Both the position numbers and the translations under genes were made by a program. Source: Hybos culiciformis (taxonomy: Eukaryota > Arthropoda > Insecta > Diptera > Hybotidae). From it: 64,000 nucleotides of DNA. The notes below the pieces were generated by a model. The model was not told the DNA's origin. It saw only the letters and a program-made list of their open reading frames with translations, and did not search any database. Location of the stretch: assembly GCA_964007475.1 (NCBI GenBank), contig OZ023274.1, forward strand, positions 23,952,043 to 24,016,042, read 5' to 3'. Below, piece by piece: positions 25,443 to 36,845 of this stretch; position 1 is the first letter of the stretch, and every line of letters starts with the position of its first letter.

Positions 25443-26340
25443 ATTTAAATCTTACATCCACTAAAAAGAAATAATTAAAATCAATTATTTATCAGTTTTA
25501 ATTATAGATAGCTACCTGCAATCAATTCGTTATTTTATTCAATTAGCAAACTAATAAATTATATAATTCAAAATAATGAAATTTTAATGAATTGTTACGT
25601 CAATCCTAGGACTGATTGCAATGTTGTGCATTTTTATTTTGGATTAATTTCAATTTAATTTTTTTTTTAATTTTTTGTAGTTCACCAGTGCACCAACGTG
25701 AAATTTTCTTTTGTACTTAGTATTGAAAGTTTTTTAATTTTTTTTTTGTTTGGATCTATTCTACAGCAATTGGATGAACACATAATTAATTATTATTTTT
25801 AAATTTTATTTACTATATTACATTATTATAGGGTGATCATATTTTTCAATTAATAATAAGGAAGAAAGTGAAATAGTTGCAAAATAATAATACAATAAGT
25901 TTATTTTGATTGCGATCACATATTAAATTTTAATTCACATGCAAAGAATTTAATGCCTTAAACATTTTACGTGTCACTCTAGCAATAGCTAGATAAACAG
26001 GAATACACCATATCAATAACTACAACACACGAAAGATCAACAATCTCGACGCCTGATTAATTAAATTTGTTCAAAATAGGAATACGTTCAATCTGGTTAT
26101 AAATTAAAATTTTTTAGTAGTAGCGCTAACGAGCTAGCTGTTCTCTTTTAGTGAAATAGTTTCAACTGGATAACTATCTTTAATTTTACAACAAAGGCGA
26201 TATGGTCACTATCATTTTTATTGATTATTTCCTATTACAAAATAAAATAAATAAAAAAATCCTTAAAAAGCAAAAAAAAAAAAAAAAACAAAAACACTTT
26301 ATGAATAATTTTAAATGTGATTCATAAAAATAGTTATATG
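25443..26340. other. AT-rich DNA, no gene seen
   Basis: Non-coding. No supported feature. Confidence 0.55.
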
Positions 26341-26342
26341 TA

Positions 26343-26702
26343 CACTGAAAAAAAAACCGTTGAAAAATTATATATATAAGGACCTGTACTAAAATCATAC
26401 CTATAAAACTGCAATATTTCCTGATAGTATATTATGTGCTCAAAAATCTTGCATTTATTATTAAAAATATAATATAGCAAATGAATTTGTTACTCGAAAA
26501 TTATAATTTTTATTATTTTTTCTAGCAAAAAATAATAAACATTCTTTTACACAATCTGAGTTCCTGAAATATTTATTGCGATAATCACATGAAAAGATAT
26601 ATTAAAAAGTTAAACTATTAGATACTTTTGCTTGCTATGACAAACGGCATTGCAAAAAATATACAGAAAATATAGCTGCCGCAGCTATCTTTTTGTTCAG
26701 TG
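26343..26702. mobile_element. 360-bp MITE with CACTGAA ends and TA flanks
   Basis: The left end CACTGAAAAAAAAA and the right end TTTTTGTTCAGTG are inverted repeats. Both are flanked by TA (26341-26342, 26703-26704), as for Tc1/mariner-type insertions. A GCTGCCGCAGC hairpin lies near the right end. It is non-coding. Confidence 0.5.
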
Positions 26703-26704
26703 TA

Positions 26705-28155
26705 GAATAATAATTGTGTGTTATTGTAGAACTTTTAAAATTTCAATCAAATAGTATAATTTTCTTTTTATTACAATAAAACATAAATTGAAAATGAAAC
26801 CATTGACCCACCTTGAACTCAGTGTACAAAGTTTTTTTTGTATATATATATGCATATTAATGTACACGCATTCACAATAATATTAAATTATTGTTAAATT
26901 TGATATTAAATTGTTCAATTATTATATTGCAGCACACAGAGTTTTGCATTAAATTTTCTATTTTTGTGTTTTTTACATATAAATGTATAAAGCTTAAATT
27001 ATTTACATTTTAAGTAGTACATAGATAACCAGAAAATTGTATTTTTAAATGACGCAATTTTTAAGTAGGAAGTTAAAAATTTTTAGTATTGTTCGAATTC
27101 TAAAAAGCTTAAATATTCATTAGTGGAAAATGATTCACATATCACATTTAACTTTTTTAAAAAGTGTGTGCTAAACCTTTGGCTTAGAAATTCCACTAGT
27201 GGTTTTGTCGGATTTTTAAACGACGTTCATTTTCTGTAAAATAAATAAAAAAAAACACAAAAAAAAATACAGCAAAATATTTTTAATTTTCGGTTCTAGA
27301 TGCTGTTAATAAAATCCAGGACCAATGAAAAGTCACAGTTTTTCTACAATAATTAAATTTTTTCCGAAAATTTGAAAAATTTCATATTTTACATTTTTTA
27401 TGATAGTCACCATCTCACATATTATGTACCCCAAATTCATGCACAAGGCAATTTAAGAAATTGGTTTCTCAAAAAATTTTCTTAAATGCACACCAAATTC
27501 AATAAATGGGATATATTGTTTTTAAGAATAATTTTTCTAAAATAAAAGTATTTAAAATAAATAAATTGAAAATTTATAAATTTGTTTTTTCAACTAATTT
27601 TTTTTATGAAAAAAATGCTAATTTAATAAAATGTTGTTTGTTTCAATTAATTTTTTGTTTTTTTGTTATTTAAGTGTTAATTGCTGTAGAATAGATTTAT
27701 TTTTTTTCCATAATAGGTTTAATTTCTTTATTTTTATTTAGTTTTGTTTTTCAAGGATTGGTAATATATGTGTCTTGTCAAAATAAAAACTAAATTTATG
27801 TCTCAAATACATACATGTTTTGAATAATTTATTTGAAACATTCATATATGATTTTCAAAATTTATGTATTTTGATTATTTAAATTTTAAAAATATCACTT
27901 ATGTCTTGTTTTATTAAAAATAATTAATCCATATACTTTAACAACCAAAATTAGAAAGGCATAAATGTCTAAAGATTTAGTTTTTCTTTAAAAAACTTTA
28001 GCTACTGTTAAGTTTTTGACTAGTCCTTTTGTGAGAATCGGAATCCAATTCTCAAAATTCACGCATTAGGTTTACATTTTATTTTCAAATTATCATTCTT
28101 TTAATCTACCTAACATTTACTAGTGAGTAGATTATAATTTGACGGCACATAAGCA
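26705..28155. other. AT-rich DNA, no gene seen
   Basis: Non-coding A/T-rich stretch. No supported feature. Confidence 0.55.
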
Positions 28156-28947
28156 TCCCAAGTAACAAAATTGGTGAAGTCACGCTCAAAATCACCAATT
28201 TTCGTTATGTCAACTTCACCTCAACGTCGAAATCAACCTAAAGTTGGAAAGAATGCACTCTCGACAACCGGTTTTTTGGTGGAAAATCACCAAGTGGGGA
28301 ATGAATTTTGGTTATATAACCTGTGAAATTATAGAAGAAATTCACTAAAAATTAAGCAATACTGAGGATTCTATGAGAATAATTTGCGTTCCAAATCACC
28401 AATTTGTGAGATGAAAAAATTATTTTATTTCGAAAACAATATGATTTCCAAATTAATCTGATATCGAAAAAAATGAATGAGCCTACATAATATGAATAGG
28501 ATAGACATATGTAATAATAATGTTTATTCTTTTTAGCAATCTATTTTTCTACATGGAATAAAAATAGTAAACAAATGTAATATTATGAATAAAATTAATT
28601 CATAATATTCTTTGATAATATTTTTCTTGAAGTATATAATATCATATATTGTTAGCTTTAAAAATGTCGACTAATAAAAGTAATAAAACCGTGTGCAAAC
28701 ATTTTTTTGTCGTCAAATCATACTTTTTAGGTCTAGAAAAATTAATGTTCCTACCCAGTTTGGGGGAAATAAAAATTTTTTTTAATTTATTTTAGAAAAA
28801 TAATTTTTTTTTTGGAAGCAATCTTATTTTTTAAATTGCAGTTCAAATAGTTAATCAACTTGTACTGTAATTTTCCACTAGATAAACCAAAAACTAAAAT
28901 AATTAATTTATTTTAAGAAATATTTTTTCTCGCAATATTTAATTAAT

Positions 28948-29213
28948 CAGCCATTTTTTGTTTGGTCACGTATTTGTTATTTTTTTAAAGGAATCTGAGC
29001 TTTAGGTGATTTTCACTTCTTAAGGTGATTTACAGCAACTTTAGTATTATATTTACCCAAATAAATTCACCAAATTCAATCAGCCATTTTTTGTTTGGTC
29101 ACGTAATGGTTATTTTTGTAAAGCAAACTAAGCTTTAGGTGATTTTCACTTCTTAAGGTGATTTACAGCCACTTTAGTATTATTTTTGCACAAATAAATT
29201 CACCAAAATTTCA
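28948..29213. repeat. 133-bp tandem duplication in the left subterminal region
   Basis: Copies at 28948-29080 and 29081-29213 both begin CAGCCATTTTTTGTTTGGTC. Each contains TTTAGGTGATTTTCACTTC, AAGGTGATTTACAGC and AATTCACCAAA. They differ by only a few bases. They are probably part of the transposase-recognition region. Confidence 0.85.
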
Positions 29214-29411
29214 ATTGCTTTTCTTTGGTACGACGACGTCGTTATAAAAAGCGAGGGTCTTGACGAAATGATAATAACTATTTTCATCTCATGAGCGTAA
29301 AAGAAATTAAAAGTAATTGTTCAATTGTCGAGAACTGGTCCAAATGCGAATCTGAATCCGTTTGAAATACTTAAATAAATTTACTCAAATTTTCGAGGTT
29401 TGGGCTTTTAT

Positions 29412-30455
29412 CCGCGGGACAAATGTTCGCAATTTTTTTCTGCTTCGCGGACAAAATAAAAAAGCAAAATGACATTTGTCCGCGATTCGAAATGTCATTT
29501 ATCAGCTCTAATAAGAGCATTTTCCCAAATGACGTTTATCAGCACAAAAATGACACTTTTCCGCTAAAAATTCCAGCCAAATGTCAAAATTGCAGTTTTC
29601 CAAAAATCAATCACGGACAAATTACATTTTGCAAATTAACATTTTTGCACTAAAAATTCGAAAAATCATTAGCGCATGTAGCATTTTCAAAAATGACATT
29701 TGTCCGCTAAATTGGAACGTAAAAAAAATCTGATTTTAAAATCGTCTATTTCTAAAATACAGTAAATTTTAAAGTCTTTTCTTTTGAAATTCTGTATTAA
29801 CATAATCCTATATTTCAAAATCCTTTATTTTGAAATTCCGAATTTCGCGTAGGCACGTAGGTTGGAAAAAAGAATTTTTAACCCTTTTTCGGCGGCACAC
29901 GAGAAAAAGGCTTTGTTCACGCAGTAATGTGTTACGCTGCGAAAACTGAGGTTTCAACTCCTTTTTCGGAAAGATACTTACATAATTTTGAAATATGAAC
30001 AAGATTTTAGAAAAAAAGGATTTAAAAATACAACTTTTTGAAATGTAGGATTTTGAAATACAGGATTTCGAAACACAGAGTTTTGAAATACAGTATTTCG
30101 AAACACAGTGTTGAAATACACGATTTCGATTTCCGTAACCAACCCCCGCTAGAAATTTGCAAATTCTATCGCGGACAAATGTCTTTTTGTAAAATGATAT
30201 TTTTTCTCTAAAAATTCGAAAATTTAATCGCGGATAAATGTCACTATACAAAATGACCTTTGTCTGCTAAAATTTGAAAATTCATCGCACACAAATAGCA
30301 TTTTCAAAAAAACTCACTTTGTGACATTTTCCCGCGCGGAGAAATATTATTTAAGAATCACGGGCAAATGCCATCTTAGAAAATGATTGTCTGCTAAGGT
30401 TTTTCATACAAATTTTACTGCGGACAAATGTCCCTGGGACAAATGTCACTGCGCC
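29412..30455. mobile_element. Inverted-array element with GGACAAATGTCATTTT units
   Basis: Both sides of this segment carry units such as CGCGGACAAATGTC, TTTGTCCGCTAAAAATTCG and AAAATGACATTTGTCCGC in both orientations. The right end (reverse complement GGCGCAGTGACATTTGTCC) shares its first ten bases, GGCGCAGTGA, with the element at 40256-41009. The left boundary is uncertain. An 11-bp direct repeat ACTCAAATTTT (29383-29393 and 30465-30475) lies outside the segment. A second array with a different unit occupies 29755-30140. The open frames across it are translations of the repeats. Confidence 0.6.
29755..30140. repeat. Inverted array of a TTTTGAAATACAGGATTTCG-like unit
   Basis: The right part (29985-30130) repeats GATTTTGAAATACAG / GATTTCGAAACACAG about eight times. 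The left part (29757-29845) carries the complementary forms (ATTTCAAAATCCT, TTTGAAATTCTGTATT). The centre is unique and somewhat GC-richer, with CCTTTTTCGGCGG against AACTCCTTTTTCGG. It appears to be another array-ended element nested in 29412-30455. Confidence 0.6.
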
Positions 30456-31084
30456 TAATAAATAACTCAAATTTTGAATTACTTCCCTCGATCAATTATT
30501 CTGAAATTCGCATTTTAAATTTTCACTTATTTGAACCTGCCGGTAATGTGTTTGAATAGATGTTGCCGAGTATCATCGAAACAGAACTACCGACAGATCA
30601 GAGTCAACGGGATACTGTATTGTCACTAAAAAAATAAACAATAACTCTTGCTAATAAGTTTATTTATTTATTCATCAAAAATAGAACTAACAAACCTCAA
30701 ACAAACAGATAAAAACACAACCTAACAAAGTTCGTGTTTTAAATTAAAATAAATTCATTTACAAATATTCTGACGGCATTATTTTAATTTTATTGTAAAC
30801 TCATTAGCGAGTTGATCTATCAGCGACTTGTAAGCTCACTAAAATAATGCTGTTAATATTTTGCAGCAATGTCGTAAGTTTTTTTTTTTTCGAAAATCAA
30901 ATTTTTGTATCGTGTTTGTTTGTTTTGTTTTTTATTCAAATTTGCTAAAAAAATTAATTAAATAATAAATTTTAATAAAAAATACGACCTACCTGCTATT
31001 ATTATTTTAATAATTTTATAAAAGATAAAAAAAAAATTAAATTTTAAAAATTTCAAAATTTGAAAAATTAAATAAAAAATTATT

Positions 31085-32300
31085 ATGAATTTTGTGGTAG
31101 CCGCTTTTTCTGGTAATAACCAAAAATATATTTCTGCTATTCCGGCCAATTGGATAATTGGCAACATTTTGTATTGGCCCAAAAGGAAGCCAAACGTTAA
31201 AAGGAAAATATTTTCACAGACAATTCAAAAAGATGAATGTTACAGTTATCAATGTACCCTAAAAAGTCCGTTTTTTGAAACGTTTAAAGAGGCTCTTGCT
31301 GCAGAAAATGAAATTGTGCTGCAATCCACAGAAGAGGAAGATGATGAAACTATCGAAATTCCAATTCCCAGTCCAATTAATGATGTTAATTTAGATCGTT
31401 TCTTCAGTGAGGAGCCGATATTGTTGAATGAAAAATTAAATGGATGTATCTATCAAATTTCTTCAAACGAATCGTCTTCATGTTCGCCATCATATACAGT
31501 ATCAAAACCACTTTCAACCGAAATATCTAACCACATCACATCATCTCTACAATCGCCTTCATCTTTCGCGAAAATTCAAATCCAGTTGGACAAAATTTTC
31601 CAGAAATTAGACGACATGAACGAGAATTTTAAAAAACTAAAACATCATGAAGTAGAAGATGAGATAATTGAAGATATTTCAGACATTAAATTTCCATTAC
31701 GGACAATATCGGCCATTGCATCCTTTGATAAAAATTTAGAAGGAAAAAATTTTAGAGAAAAAATGGTAAGTGATTTCTAATATTAATTCAATAAGTATTG
31801 CAATCAGAAAAAATTTCAAAACATTTACTTTGTTATAAAAATTTTATTTTTTACTTGTTTTCAGAAAAAAAAATTTAAACAACACTTCCCTTCGGATGGA
31901 AAATGCGATGGAGATATGGTTGCCTATAAATTGGCAGATTTGATATTTTTTCCTGAGATTCTCACTAAATTGACTTGGACAGGTGTCTCTAGAGACAAAA
32001 CCAGTTCCACCAGCAAGTTTCCATTTCAGAAATATTATAATATTGTTATATTATTCAATGATATTCTTAGTTCAGCAGATTTGAGATTCGACATAAAAAA
32101 AACTGAAGATACTTTTAAGAAAAAAATTTTAAAAAATAGTAAAAAAAGAACCGAAAGGAAAAGGTAATAGCCTAAAATTTATAATATTTTGCTTAAATTT
32201 TATTTTTTTGTTGTTTTGTAGACTTCACCAGGAGAAGTTGACAGAAGAAGCAATTGAAAATAACGTTGATATTAATAATGAAGATACACACAAAGATTAA
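31085..32300 (+). CDS. DUF4806-like protein, probable accessory protein of the CACTA-like element (3 exons, 352 aa)
   Basis: Exons 31085-31765, 31865-32163 and 32222-32300 join in frame (681+299+79 bases = 353 codons with stop). Introns 31766-31864 and 32164-32221 are GT-AG, with donors GTAAGT and GTAATA and acceptors TTTTCAG and TTTTGTAG. Residues 1-40 look like the short N-terminal module (VVAAFSGNN, IPANWI, YWP) often seen ahead of DUF4806 in insect proteins. Residues 75-150 are acidic and Ser-rich, 160-190 may be coiled coil, and 200-320 match the DUF4806 pattern (FPLRTISAI, YKLADLIF, LTWTG). The C-terminus is Lys/Arg-rich. The function of the domain is not established. Position between transposon ends and convergent to a transposase suggests a DNA-binding or regulatory partner comparable to TnpA of plant CACTA elements; that is inference. 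The ATG at 31085 is chosen because it opens the conserved N-terminal module. Confidence 0.8.
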
Positions 32301-32554
32301 AATTAAATTTCTAATTTTTTGAATTTTCCGTTCTTAAAAAAATTTTGTGAGAAGAACCTTTAAAAAAGGTAAAGCTTAAAGCTTTATTTACATTAATTTT
32401 TTTTTTTTTTTATATTTATAAAATTATAAAACGGTACATAAAAATTTTCTTTGATAATATGAAAATTTTGTAAAATCTATAATTAATGAATTTATTACTT
32501 TTATTAATACTTACTTTATATGTAGTATAATCACAGCCAAACATAATATAGGTA

Positions 32555-32724
32555 CACTGTCGAAAAAGTGAATACAACTTTTTTACAATGAACAACTGTC
32601 GATCAGATCCATTTCATGTACTGTATAGATTTTGTTTAAATTCACCAAAATTTTTATAAATACTATCAAATGGAGGTAATTTTTCATAGTAAAGAAGTTG
32701 TATAAACTTCTTAATTCGCCGGTG
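32555..32724. mobile_element. 170-bp MITE with CACTG/CGGTG ends and TA flanks
   Basis: The ends CACTGTCGAAAAAG and (reverse complement) CACCGGCGAATTAAG form imperfect inverted repeats that continue into ATACAACTT. TA flanks both sides (32553-32554, 32725-32726). It lies between the 3' ends of the two convergent genes. Confidence 0.5.
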
Positions 32725-32726
32725 TA

Positions 32727-33680
32727 CTGTATTCTTAATCTGTGTACAATCAATCAATTTCGATAGTAAAAAAAGAGTTTTTTTACACTCAAATCTTTAT
32801 TATAAATATTTTTACGCAAAAACAAGTACAATAAACATAAACAATTCACAATTATTAAATTAATAATTATTTTGATTGCGAGAAAATACGTGCAATTAAA
32901 AATAAAGTTTAAATAAATTAAAAAAAAAAAAAATTAAAAATTAATATTTATTGTACAAGTAATATTAAATACTATTCCAAAAATGTATGAAATTAAAATT
33001 GAATCAATTCAATAAATATGCATCAAGTTTTTTTTTTTAGTAAAAAATAAAAGTACCTATTTACAATTACAAAAAATTTGTGCAATAAAAAATTAAATAA
33101 AAATTAATGTAGTTAATTGAAATCAATTTTGAATTAAAAAAATAATAAGAATTAATTTATTTTCATTAAATTCTATTTGTGTTTTGGATTATATATAAAT
33201 ATATTTACTGAAAATGTTTACAATAAAAAACGATTCATTTCAGAAATAAAATTAAAAATTTGTTATTTATATTAGGAATTTTAAAATAAAATAATTTTAA
33301 AGTATAACTGTATAACTGCGTAACTGCGTAACTGCATTTAAATAGAACAAAAAATAATGGCCCGTTTGCTCCCAAAAATGAAAAATGCACTGTGTTTTGA
33401 ATACTTGCTCCTAAAATGTTTTGAGATTTTACGAGTTTGTTTTGCAGAAACTTTTTTCTTACAAAAATATTAGTATGAAGATTTTTTAAAAATTTAAATG
33501 AACTTCAACTTACAATAATTTTTATTATATGGAGAGAAACAGAAACAAATGATAAGCATTCGATCACAATTTCGTCCAAGAACTTTGGGTCTAATGGAAA
33601 TTAGTGCAATGAATTTTTATCAATTAAAAGGATATGAGTTCTATGAAAATGTCGGTGCAAAAGTTTATTCTTTCTGCTTT
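32727..33680. other. AT-rich intergenic region between convergent transposon genes
   Basis: A/T-rich non-coding sequence containing AATAAA-like strings that could serve polyadenylation on either strand. A short run of TAACTGCGTAACTGCG-type repeats lies near 33305-33335. No gene seen. Confidence 0.55.
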
Positions 33681-35938
33681 TTAAGAAAAGTCTGGTGAAA
33701 TTTTTTCTTTCCAGTCAAATGTATGAACTATTGGGAAAAATATTGTTCTGTTGGTTTGAAGTATTGAGAAAAGTTTGCATTTTATGTCCTTAATATTGTA
33801 AGGACAGGTTTCTTCAGATTCTTTTCCATCAGATTCGTATATGTTCAAATTTGAGGAAGATATTGGTTGGGAAAAGAAGTTCCATTTATTTTTTATTTCC
33901 GATCCATATACAATAATTCCATTTTGAAAATAAGATGCAAATTTCATTCCGATAATTTCGTTATTATTGGTTAAAAACCATTTATTTTTCGAATTGTTTT
34001 CCAAAATAAAATTATTTTCTATGTTGACTCTATAATAAGATGCTGATTTTTTATGTGATAAAAAGATTTTATTCACTTGATATTGTGATTCTTCAAGATC
34101 GTCCAGGTATTGTAACTCGATCGTTCGATTAACAATTTGAGCTAGAGGAGCATTTCCAGTTCTTAACATTTTTTTAATTTTACCTAAACAATTTTCGAAA
34201 CAATATGTACTCAAATTAGGTAAAATGCCGAAATTTTTAACTTCTTCAACAACGTGAAGTAAATTATGCACGTTGCTGCTAACTCTCCAGCTACCATACA
34301 AACAAGCAAATTGTGTAACAAATCTTTGAATTAAAATATTAGCTAATTCAATGTATTTTTTGTAATAGTTTGATGATAGCATTGTTATCGCACAAGTTAA
34401 CGTTACAAAGTTATAGTAAGCATCTTCTGATAATATACCTCTCATAACTACTGGGCCCACGTAAAACAAAAACACATGTAATTCTGTTCCTTTCCAGAAT
34501 TTTAGTTCATTCAAACCTCTAATGGCTCTATGGAATTCTGAAGGTTTGTTTTGATTACAATTTAATAGAAGCTCAGAAATTTCGCATACTTTTTGAAACG
34601 GCAGCTTATGCTTGTAAAAAGGCCCATTCTTCCAGATGTTCAAAAGCTTTCTGGTTAGTCCTAAAAAAATTGTTTATTGTATTAATGGGTTTCAAAAAAC
34701 AACAAAAATAATCACATCTCCAGTGTGTAAGGGGGTTCAGAATTATGATTGAAAATGGGTTTTAATTGAAAGTTACATACATATGCAGAGATTATAAGAA
34801 GCTTAAAAAATTGTTTTGTGCCAATTGTGTCCAAGGTTCCGGGCTGAGGTTTGATATTTAGTTTATAAAATGCACTTAAATACATAGTAGTACAGTTAAT
34901 ATAATAATAAGATATTATTTAATTACTTACCAAGATCTATTAGATGTAACGAATCTGAAACTATTATATCTTCAATCATATTTATCGGTAATTTTACCAA
35001 AGGTGATGGGATTTTTTGATGTTTCGTGTCCGTACCACTACGAAAAACATCATCAGTTCGCTTCTCTCCCACGCCTTTGGAAAAACTCATAACCCTTCTT
35101 TCATGATTATACTCCCCTTCTATATCGCACTTAAGGCAGCTATTGTAGCCATTAAAATTTACAACACCTAAAAAAATTTTAGGTATAAAAATCCAAAATT
35201 TACGAAAATGATAAAAATTGGGGTCTCTGTACCTAGAATAAAACATCTCGCTGGTGTATCACATATAAAATGTTTCACCTTCATCGTCAAATTTTTGTTG
35301 TTAATAATTATACCATTCTTTAAAATTTCGCCCAATTCGTTAATAAACTCTTCCAAAAATGGGCTTAAAGGTGGCTTAGATTTTCCGCAAAAAACAGCAA
35401 TAACTCGCGGCTTATAATGTGGGTAGTTGGTAATTTTTAACAATATAGGCCAAAATTCAGTTTTGCTTCCTACGAAAGGAGGTAAACCATCAATATTGAA
35501 AGAACACTGTAAGCACGAATCACCATCAAAATTCAAATTTTTTATACTTTCATAAAACCCATTAAACCAAAAGTAACCATCCCCCATTTTAGATATTTTT
35601 CCCGGATTTTTAGGTGTGTTTAGCAACGTTCTACTATCTGTTGGTAATTCTTGATGGCCCTCTTCTCTTAAAATTTTCAATAATCCATTAACAGCTTGAT
35701 GACGAATATTATTTGTTAAGCAAAATTTGACTAATTTTTGACTCAGATTTAACTTATTGACTACGATATTTTTGGAAGTTGATTCTGGTTGGTTAATTTT
35801 TTGAACTAGCTCGGGTAAAACAATTTTGTCCGCCTCATTCATAGAATTTGACCCTACAATTCTTTTCACCTTCCGATAATATGTTGAAGTATGGCGATAT
35901 TTTTTTTTCACTATTACTTTTTTCTGATCCGAATTCAT
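33681..35938 (-). CDS. tnp2-type (CACTA-like) transposase, 3 exons, 640 aa, apparently intact
   Basis: Exons 35938-35233, 35167-34931 and 34660-33681 join in frame (706+237+980 = 1923 bases, 641 codons with stop). The introns, 35168-35232 (65 bp) and 34661-34930 (270 bp), are GT-AG; the second donor is GTAAGT. The protein follows the tnp2/Transposase_21 plan. First comes a basic N-terminus with KKYRHTSTYYRKVKR, then FNIDGLPPFVGSKTEFWPIL (about residues 145-165) and CDTPARCFILG (about 225-235). Next are the NSCLKCDIEGEY zinc-ligand-like block and SPLVKLP...DSLHLIDLG (about 290-315), then LNELKFWKGTELHVFLFYVG (about 365-385). It ends with NVHNLLHVVEEV and CFENCLGKIKKMLR (about 445-480). These blocks hold the presumed acidic catalytic residues. 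The ATG at 35936-35938 is the first in frame. An unbroken frame through two introns suggests recent activity. The family assignment is from recognisable blocks; the exact clade is unknown. Confidence 0.87.
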
Positions 35939-36225
35939 TTTAATTTTAATTGAAGTTTTTATTAATTATTATATATTTTTTTATTTAAAAGATCAAATGT
36001 TTTTTAAATCTTAACAAAAACCTATTCGAATTTTTATTTAATTTCGAATAATTTATATGACAATTATCTCTTTAAAGTTCAATATATTGTTGAAATTGAA
36101 AATATCACCTCATAGTGGCAAAAAATTTTTGGTTTTCACTTATTTGTCCACATTTAGCTTTGTTGTGATTTAAGAACGTAAAATAACAATAAAAAGACAC
36201 AAAAGAAATTTATTTCTTAACTTTT

Positions 36226-36620
36226 AATACAAATTTTCCAAATTAGTGAATTGTCACCAAATTTAGATTTGTGGCAATAATAGAATTAAGGTCAAATTTC
36301 AAATAAATTATAACAGAATTCGATATAGTAGTGATCCTAACTTTAAGCTCATAAAATAAACTTTATAGTGACAAAAAAGTTTGAGCTGAATACAAATTTT
36401 CCAAAATAGGGAGTTATCACCAAATTTAACTTAACGGTGATAATAGAATTAAATTCAATTCGCAGTAAAATTTTAGCAATATTTTATATAGTAGTGATGC
36501 TAACTTTTAGGTCGTAAAAAAAACTTTAAGGTGGTAAGAAAACCCTTTATATTGTAACTTTGAATATAAATTTTCCAAAATAGCAAAAAATCACCAAATT
36601 TAACTTTGTAGTGATAATAT
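36226..36620. repeat. Three diverged direct repeats in the right subterminal region
   Basis: Copies starting near 36226, 36389 and 36563 share AATACAAATTTTCCAAA, TCACCAAATTTA and GTGATAATAGAATTA, at spacings of about 163 and 174 bases. They mirror in motif content the TCACC-rich left subterminal region. Confidence 0.75.
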
Positions 36621-36845
36621 ATTCCAAATCAAAACAGTAATATTCATACCAAATTTGATATTGATGTTAAGCTGACTTTTTGTTCTTTTTTAAAGTGTTT
36701 TTGAGGTTCTATTTACTTTTGAAAATATCTTTATTTTCAAAATTCGTTCGCGGTTATTTTTTATGTTAATTTTTCCTCAATATAACTTTCTTCTAGTGAA
36801 ATTTTCTTTCGGTAACCAAAAACAAGGTGATTTTGTTGCTTGGGA

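Larger units (their letters stand above)
28156..36845. mobile_element. 8.7-kb CACTA-like DNA transposon with two intact-looking genes
   Basis: The ends are inverted repeats: TCCCAAGTAACAAAAT at 28156 and, at 36830-36845, the complement of TCCCAAGCAACAAAAT. About 1 kb inside each end is rich in TCACC/GGTGA motifs and in longer direct repeats (133-bp period at 28948-29213; periods of about 165-175 bp at 36226-36620), the arrangement of transposase-binding subterminal regions in CACTA elements. The body encodes a DUF4806-like protein (31085-32300, plus strand) and a tnp2-type transposase (33681-35938, minus strand), convergently arranged. Both genes read through canonical introns without a lesion. 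Only a 2-bp target duplication (AT) can be proposed and it is uncertain. An array-ended element (29412-30455) and a small MITE (32555-32724) appear to be inserted in non-coding parts. Confidence 0.75.

Noticed and set aside
29808..30251. 147-codon minus-strand frame with repeated CISKS
   Set aside because: It is a translation of the TTTTGAAATACAG array, with no independent support.
30958..31182. Minus-strand frame overlapping the start of the DUF4806-like gene
   Set aside because: It is antisense to the first exon and its A/T-rich leader, and has no motif.
35208..35417. Plus-strand frame opposite the transposase first exon
   Set aside because: It is a shadow frame; the minus-strand gene has conserved blocks and splice sites.
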